Shown here piece by piece: positions 56,813-60,963 of a stretch of DNA of 60,963 nucleotides (its first letter is position 1; each line of letters starts with the position of its first letter). Source of the DNA: Hominisplanchenecus murintestinalis (GTDB lineage Bacteria; Bacillota; Clostridia; Lachnospirales; Lachnospiraceae); NCBI GenBank assembly GCA_004793585.1, contig SRZB01000022.1:1-60963 (forward strand), read 5' to 3'. Both the position numbers and the translations under genes were made by a program. Under the pieces are notes generated by a model. The model did not search any database. It worked only from the letters and a program-made list of their open reading frames with translations, and had not been told where the DNA came from.

Positions 56813-57451
56813 GTGATAGATTTTGGAATAGAGCGTATCCTCCGGCTGTCAGCTCCAAAGGCAGTAGCTATGTATGAGGCGGTAAATGAACTGATGGAGG
56901 AAGGAAAGGAAATTTATGGCATGAAAATTTCCGAGATTACCGCGAAGGCAGGAATTGGGAAAGGCACGGCCTACGAGTATTTTGACACGAAAGAGGAGCT
57001 GCTGGGGAAGGCGGTTTTTTATCAGCTCCACCAGGGGCTCTGCCATATGACGGAGAAAGCGCTGAAACAGGGAAGCTTCCGGGAGCAGATTTTTGCGATT
57101 TTAGACGATATGGAACAGAATTTTCCCAAAAGGCAGGTGCTTATCCGCTATCTCTGCTATTATGTGCTCGGCTCAGAGGCGGCGAAGAAGTGCGGCGGGG
57201 AAAAGTCTGGCGGTTTCCTTAGAGAAGGAAGGCTGAAAGAGACGGCAGACTGTCTTTTAGGGCAGGCAAGGAAAGAAGGCCTGCTGCAAAAAGAGCCGGA
57301 TTTTTTAGCGATTGAGACGCTGCTTACCCAGTTCATGGGATTCTGCTTTTATCTGGGGAATAGGCAGGCGGCGGAGATCAGTATGGGACAGATGAAAGAG
57401 TTTGTATATGAAAATATCGTAAAAATCTTTGAGGGAAATGCACAGGCATAG
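56813..57451 (+). CDS. TetR-family transcriptional repressor
   Basis: This is a 212-residue regulator. The N-terminal helix-turn-helix has MKISEITAKAGIGKGTAYEYFDTKEEL around residues 37-63. The remaining helices form the ligand-binding domain and carry no named signature. The start is GTG 56813, one base after the transporter stop, preceded by GGAGGAGG. Position and the upstream palindrome at 52716 indicate that it represses the RND gene and itself until a pump substrate binds. The binding of that palindrome is inference. Confidence 0.9.
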   Translation: MIDFGIERILRLSAPKAVAMYEAVNELMEEGKEIYGMKISEITAKAGIGKGTAYEYFDTKEELLGKAVFYQLHQGLCHMTEKALKQGSFREQIFAILDDMEQNFPKRQVLIRYLCYYVLGSEAAKKCGGEKSGGFLREGRLKETADCLLGQARKEGLLQKEPDFLAIETLLTQFMGFCFYLGNRQAAEISMGQMKEFVYENIVKIFEGNAQA

Positions 57452-57459
57452 TAATATAG

Positions 57460-57493
57460 GGGCGGGCAGCAGAAAAAGGACTGCTGCCCGCCC
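57460..57493. terminator. bidirectional terminator between convergent genes
   Basis: GGGCGGGCAGCAG and CTGCTGCCCGCCC form a perfect 13-bp stem around AAAAAGGA. It stands between the TetR gene (+) and the YlmC/YmxH-type gene (-). T-runs are absent, but the stem is very strong. Confidence 0.7.
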
Positions 57494-57499
57494 GGCGGT

Positions 57500-57760
57500 T
57501 TATCCGTCACATTTCTTTTTGCACTCATCCTCGTCAATTTCTACCAGGATGATATCATTCCCAATCTGTTTCACACACTTCCAGGGGATGATGTACTCTG
57601 TGTCGCGCCCCAGAAAGGAACAGAGTTTTCCGGGACCCGGGACAATCAGCGCCACGACGCAGCCGGTGCAGGAGTCGATGTCCGCATCATTGACACAGCC
57701 AAGGGAACGGCAGGTACAGATATTAATTACCTCTTTTTGCCGGAGATCACAGATACGCAT
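57500..57760 (-). CDS. YlmC/YmxH-family PRC-barrel protein
   Basis: This is an 86-residue beta-barrel-like protein of the YlmC/YmxH family seen in spore-formers. It begins MRICDLRQKEVINICTCRSL, has GCVNDADID and ends EDECKKKCDG. The cysteine content is high (about nine), with a CKKKC end. The start at 57760 is preferred because GTGAGGT lies just before it; an ATG five codons further up has no ribosome site. Family members are linked to sporulation, but their molecular role is unclear. It is one of only a few minus-strand genes in the window. Confidence 0.85.
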   Translation of the reverse strand: MRICDLRQKEVINICTCRSLGCVNDADIDSCTGCVVALIVPGPGKLCSFLGRDTEYIIPWKCVKQIGNDIILVEIDEDECKKKCDG

Positions 57761-57816
57761 AAGAACCTCACACATGGGTTTTATTACAGCCTATGCAAAA
57801 AAAAGGAAACCATGCA

Positions 57817-57846
57817 TTGACAATTCAGGGGAAAGTGGGGTATAAA
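57817..57846 (+). promoter_or_regulatory. nrdR promoter
   Basis: TTGACA and TATAAA are separated by 18 bp, about 50 bp before the nrdR ATG. Confidence 0.7.
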
Positions 57847-57897
57847 AAAAGAAAAGAATCGGCGTTGGAATTTTAAGTGCAGCTAAGGAGGAAAACT

Positions 57898-58347
57898 ATG
57901 AAATGCCCATTTTGCAATCAGGATAATACAAGGGTCGTGGATTCCCGGCCGGCAGATGATAATAGCTCAATTAGAAGGCGGAGGATGTGTGATGAGTGTA
58001 AACGGCGGTTTACTACATATGAAAAAGTCGAGACAATTCCCTTGGTTGTCATAAAAAAAGATAACAGCCGTGAAGAGTATGACAGGTCAAAGATAGAGGC
58101 CGGTGTGCTGCGCGCATGTTACAAAAGGCCGATTCCTGTACAGAAAATTAAGGAACTGGTAGATAATGTAGAAACAGAACTATTTAACCGGGAAGAGCGC
58201 GAAATTGAGAGCAAGGTTATTGGTGAAATTGTGATGGATAAGCTCAAAAACCTTGAAGCAGTGGCATATGTGCGGTTTGCTTCCGTATACAGAGAGTTTA
58301 AAGATGTCAATACATTTATGGATGAGTTGAAGAAAATTTTGAATTAG
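57898..58347 (+). CDS. nrdR: transcriptional repressor NrdR
   Basis: This is a 149-residue regulator of ribonucleotide reductase genes. The N-terminal zinc ribbon has CPFC (residues 3-6) and CDEC with [16 protein letters not shown]. An ATP-cone domain follows from about residue 50 to 140 ([20 protein letters not shown]). The length is normal. AAGGAGGAAAAC precedes the ATG at 57898. No ribonucleotide reductase gene lies in the window, so targets are elsewhere. Confidence 0.97.
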   Translation: MKCPFCNQDNTRVVDSRPADDNSSIRRRRMCDECKRRFTTYEKVETIPLVVIKKDNSREEYDRSKIEAGVLRACYKRPIPVQKIKELVDNVETELFNREEREIESKVIGEIVMDKLKNLEAVAYVRFASVYREFKDVNTFMDELKKILN

Positions 58348-58381
58348 GCAGGAAGCAGATGGATTACATGGGAGGAAAATT

Positions 58382-59050
58382 ATGCGTTTAAGAAATATAC
58401 CGGGAGCTGATGAGACAGTAGGAAACAGCAGATGGGTCATTCAGGAACCGGAAGTCTGGAAAGGGAGATGGAGAGAGATTTTCGGGAATGATAACCCTGT
58501 GCATATTGAAGTGGGAATGGGAAAAGGACAGTTCGTAACAGAGATGGCGCTCCTTCATCCGGGTATCAATTATGTGGGAATTGAGAGATATACCAGCGTA
58601 CTGCTGCGGGCGCTTCAGAAGCGGGAGAAAATGGAGGAAATACCCAATCTATATTATCTCTGCATTGACGCCAGGGATTTGCCGGATATCTTTGAGGCGA
58701 ATGAGGTGGAAAAAATTTATCTGAATTTTTCAGACCCGTGGCCGAAGGACCGCCACGCGAAACGGCGGCTTCCTTCCAGGGAATTCTTAAGCCGCTATGA
58801 TAAAATCCTGAAAGAAAACGGGAAAGTAGAGTTTAAGACAGACAACAGAGGGTTGTTTGAGTTTGCACTGGAAGAAGCAAAAGAATCCGAATGGGAACTG
58901 GAGACCTGCACCTTTGATTTGCATCACAATGAAGAGATGATGCAGGGAAACGTGATGACCGAATATGAAGAGAAGTTTTCGGAAAGAGGGAATCCTATCC
59001 ACAAAATGATTATCAGCCGGAAAAAGCGCAGTGTAGAGATGCAGGCGTAA
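58382..59050 (+). CDS. trmB: tRNA (guanine-N7-)-methyltransferase
   Basis: This is a 222-residue SAM-dependent enzyme that forms m7G46 in tRNA. Motif I reads HIEVGMGKGQFVTEMA, followed by YVGIERYTSVLLRAL. The family signature is NFSDPWPKDRHAKRRL, and FKTDNRGLFEFALEEA lies in the second half. GGGAGGAAAATT precedes the ATG. It follows nrdR by 34 bp and may share its transcript. Confidence 0.96.
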   Translation: MRLRNIPGADETVGNSRWVIQEPEVWKGRWREIFGNDNPVHIEVGMGKGQFVTEMALLHPGINYVGIERYTSVLLRALQKREKMEEIPNLYYLCIDARDLPDIFEANEVEKIYLNFSDPWPKDRHAKRRLPSREFLSRYDKILKENGKVEFKTDNRGLFEFALEEAKESEWELETCTFDLHHNEEMMQGNVMTEYEEKFSERGNPIHKMIISRKKRSVEMQA

Positions 59051-59132
59051 CGTTCAGCTGAAGGCGGGGGCTGCTAATCACGGAATGGGTGTCTTGGCAT
59101 ATAATAACAGCAAAAGGCGGTAGGCGGTGTCT

Positions 59133-59273
59133 ATGCGGAAAAGAACCCTGCAGGATAAGATTGGAATGGCAGTGATGGAAAAGCCGGGGCTGAATAAGAA
59201 AATGCTTATGGTGAAAAAGTCGCTGGATGAAGTGAATAAGGTGTTGGGGAAATTTGGCGAAAAAAAGAAATAG
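59133..59273 (+). CDS. 46-residue basic protein, unknown
   Basis: This is a short frame with ATG after TAGGCGGTG and a stop at 59271-59273. The product is strongly basic (MRKRTLQDKIGMAV at the start, FGEKKK at the end), probably one amphipathic helix, and has no membrane segment. A TATAAT at 59100-59105 could be its -10 element, but no good -35 is seen. I do not recognise it. It could be a small DNA- or RNA-binding protein, or chance. Confidence 0.45.
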   Translation: MRKRTLQDKIGMAVMEKPGLNKKMLMVKKSLDEVNKVLGKFGEKKK

Positions 59274-59300
59274 GGTTTGCATTTATTATGCCCTTTCTCT

Positions 59301-59534
59301 TTATATCTTCAGAGCCACATCCACAAAAAATTCCGTGTCGCTGTTAGAGGCTTTTACGGAACCGCCGTATTTTTCTGAAACGGCGGAAATGGAGGCAAGG
59401 CCGATGCTGGTTCCGCCGTGTTTGGTGGAGCAGTATCCGCCCTTGCCTTTTCTGACTTTTCCGTCAAAGCTGTTGGTGGAGACAATATATAGCATGTTCT
59501 CATAACGGACTTCCGTAGTAAGGCAGAAAATGAC
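59301..59534 (-). pseudogene. 3' fragment of a GHKL-type sensor histidine kinase
   Basis: The minus-strand frame encodes the end of an AgrC/GHKL-type ATPase domain: ENMLYIVSTNSFDG, then GGTSIGLASISAVSEKYGGSV, with the G2-box-like GTSIGL, and FFVDVAL at the end. The usual dimerisation part, N-box and membrane domain are absent. The frame stays open to 59582 but loses similarity above about 59534 and has no start with a ribosome site. It is a truncated relic. Confidence 0.65.
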
Positions 59535-59572
59535 AGGATGTTTTTGCCAGAAAAATGACGTTCTTGCCAGAA
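59527..59572 (+). promoter_or_regulatory. tandem direct repeats, possible LytTR-type regulator site
   Basis: TTGCCAGAA occurs at 59544-59552 and 59564-59572 (20 bp apart), and AAAATGAC at 59527-59534 and 59552-59559. The doubled pattern about 105 bp upstream of the beta-helix gene resembles the spaced direct repeats used by LytTR regulators, which partner GHKL kinases such as the remnant next to it. Function is inferred. Confidence 0.4.
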
Positions 59573-59676
59573 GTATTGCTTTTTACTAAAATTAATGTAT
59601 TAAATTATATGTGTGCGCGGCGCGCTGGCGTTTTGCAAACACTTAGCAAGAAAGAAAATGTGAAAGGAAGAATTTT

Positions 59677-60942
59677 ATGAAGAAATGTGCAATGAAACTA
59701 TGCGTAATGAAACGATGGCTGGGTATCATTTTAGCAGTAATTATGATATTTACCGGTTCTGCCTGTGATTTTCCAGGTGTGATAAACGTTTCTGCGGCGG
59801 GCAATCTTTTTATGGGCGATGAAACAACAGCCGAGGCAAATGTGAAAAAAGACGGTCAAACCACGTATTACGATACTATTGAAAGCGCGTGGGCGGCAGC
59901 AAAAGGAGGCGGAACCGCTACCGTCACCCTGCTGAGGGATTCGGATATCACAGATGCTTTGACGATAGGGGAAGGCGACGATATTACCTTTGACGGCGGC
60001 TCGTACCGTCTGCTATCTGTCGTCTCGGCATTTCTTGTAAACGGCGGAAGGCTGAACATAATCGGCGGCACGATTAACATATCAGGCAGGGGCAACTATG
60101 GCGTACAGTGCGACGATGGCAGGGTTGAGATTCAAAACGGTACGATTAACGCGACGTATTATGGCGAAGGCCTGTGGTGCAAGGGCGGTACGATTGAGAT
60201 TAGCGGGGGAAATATTTCTGCCTACAATACTGGCGTCGGCGTACGGATAGATGGCGGTAAAGCAATTATCAGTGGCGGTACGATTTCCACTACGGAAGCG
60301 TACGCTTTGGAAATCGGTGAAAACGGCTTAGCCGAACTTTCCGGAGGAAGGTTCCAGGCCACCTCATCAGGCGCGATAAATGTTGGTTCCGCAGATGGTA
60401 CAGTCGGCGGTTTACTTTCGGAAGGCTTCCAATATATAAAAAATAATGATACAGTTGTTACAGACACAGATGTAAACCGTCTGTTTGGCGATATCTCGGT
60501 GGAAAAGATCTGCCAGCACAGTTTGGGTGAGGATGGACGCTGTAACGAGTGCCAGGGGCAGATTACCGCCAGGCTGACGGTTGGCAGCGACGTCCGTTAT
60601 TATCTGAGAGTCGGCGATGCGTGGGAAGCTGCAAAGGCTGCCGGAGAACACGCTTTCATAGAGCTGCTCGCCGATGTATCCCGTTCCTCCAGACTGGAGG
60701 TGGGGGAAGGCAACGATATTACCTTCGATGGCGGAGAATATACGCTTACAGTAGAAGACGACACGGAGGTGTTCTACAGCGGCGGCGGCAGCCTGACAAT
60801 TACCGGCGGAAGATTTGACGGAAGGATGCGTTCCAGCCTGTCAGTGGAGGGCGGCACGGTCACGCTCACCGGCGGCACATTTACCGCAGCCGATACAACA
60901 ATAATAAGCCCGAATTATTCACGGCAGTATAAACTCACATAA
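59677..60942 (+). CDS. secreted beta-helix surface protein, probably truncated
   Basis: This is a 421-residue exported protein; the signal peptide ends near VSAAGNL. Two homologous halves begin with a WxAAK-type segment (YYDTIESAWAAAKGGGTATV and YYLRVGDAWEAAKAAGEHAF). Each continues with GEG(D/N)DITFDGG and strands of the pattern GGTIEISGG. That pattern predicts a parallel beta-helix of the adhesin or pectate-lyase type. A short CQHSLGEDGRCNECQG zinc-like bridge separates the halves. The last ten residues (SPNYSRQYKLT) leave the repeat pattern abruptly and the frame stops near the right edge, so the gene is probably cut or frameshifted there. AAAGGAAGAA precedes the ATG. Confidence 0.75.
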   Translation: MKKCAMKLCVMKRWLGIILAVIMIFTGSACDFPGVINVSAAGNLFMGDETTAEANVKKDGQTTYYDTIESAWAAAKGGGTATVTLLRDSDITDALTIGEGDDITFDGGSYRLLSVVSAFLVNGGRLNIIGGTINISGRGNYGVQCDDGRVEIQNGTINATYYGEGLWCKGGTIEISGGNISAYNTGVGVRIDGGKAIISGGTISTTEAYALEIGENGLAELSGGRFQATSSGAINVGSADGTVGGLLSEGFQYIKNNDTVVTDTDVNRLFGDISVEKICQHSLGEDGRCNECQGQITARLTVGSDVRYYLRVGDAWEAAKAAGEHAFIELLADVSRSSRLEVGEGNDITFDGGEYTLTVEDDTEVFYSGGGSLTITGGRFDGRMRSSLSVEGGTVTLTGGTFTAADTTIISPNYSRQYKLT

Positions 60943-60963
60943 AATCCGCCGTAGTTACCATTA

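Noticed and set aside
59254-59505. Plus-strand ORF opposite the kinase fragment
   Set aside because: It is the antisense shadow of the kinase remnant, whose minus-strand translation shows the GHKL motifs.

Overview
The window looks like a chromosomal segment of a low-to-middle-GC, spore-forming Gram-positive bacterium, most likely a gut Lachnospiraceae (Clostridia). The reasons are Shine-Dalgarno sites of the AGGAGG type before nearly every gene, SpoIIID and CodY, a CIRCE-controlled groESL, a split purH behind a ZTP riboswitch, a tig-clpP-clpX-lon-engB block, and secreted proteins with lysine-rich C-terminal Fn3-like or cell-wall-binding repeats. The genus cannot be fixed from the sequence alone. 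Almost all genes are on the + strand; the exceptions are hpf, a YlmC/YmxH-type gene and a histidine-kinase remnant.

Layout. 1-2.1 kb: AT-rich, degraded accessory DNA (lipoprotein, truncated sporulation-type peptidoglycan-binding gene, orphan ORF) bracketed by an imperfect ~39-bp direct repeat that looks like integrase-type attachment or arm sites. 2.2-5.5 kb: a GntR(YtrA-type)-ABC ATPase-permease operon with a perfect inverted-repeat operator. 5.5-9.3 kb: FMN riboswitch and ribD-ribE-ribBA-ribH. 9.3-14.2 kb: hpf (minus), secA and prfB, the latter with the classical programmed +1 frameshift. 14.2-20 kb: a cell-surface cluster with two transglutaminase-like proteins, two wall-binding-repeat proteins, an MBOAT acyltransferase, its DHHW/AlgJ-like partner and an SH3 lipoprotein. 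20.2-25.7 kb: an internally deleted GH16 gene, spoIIID and a 1447-residue secreted protein with one apparently dead and one intact SGNH hydrolase domain. 25.8-31.5 kb: comM-like ATPase, dprA, topA, codY. 31.7-36.8 kb: groES-groEL, two membrane proteins, guaB. 36.9-44.3 kb: amidase, HEAT-methyltransferase fusion, AraC/GyrI regulator, ZTP-riboswitch-controlled purine genes, and a low-GC three-gene islet whose first gene has a frameshifted signal peptide. 44.4-52.7 kb: pepF and the tig-clpP-clpX-lon-engB protein quality-control block. 52.7-57.5 kb: an RND transporter with a very long coiled-coil insertion plus its TetR repressor. 57.5-61 kb: YlmC/YmxH-type gene, nrdR, trmB, a 46-codon ORF, a kinase remnant and a beta-helix surface protein with an abrupt end.

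How it fits together. Most of the window is housekeeping with clear local control: FMN controls riboflavin synthesis, ZTP controls the last purine steps, CIRCE controls the chaperonin, and GntR and TetR each control a transporter with which they are co-transcribed. The accessory interest lies in the envelope genes: the 14.2-20 kb acylation/transglutaminase cluster, the tandem-SGNH protein and the coiled-coil RND pump. A 129-bp structured repeat occurs twice (128/129 identical), once after the riboflavin operon and once after the surface cluster. No CRISPR array, rRNA or tRNA gene, or intact insertion sequence was seen.
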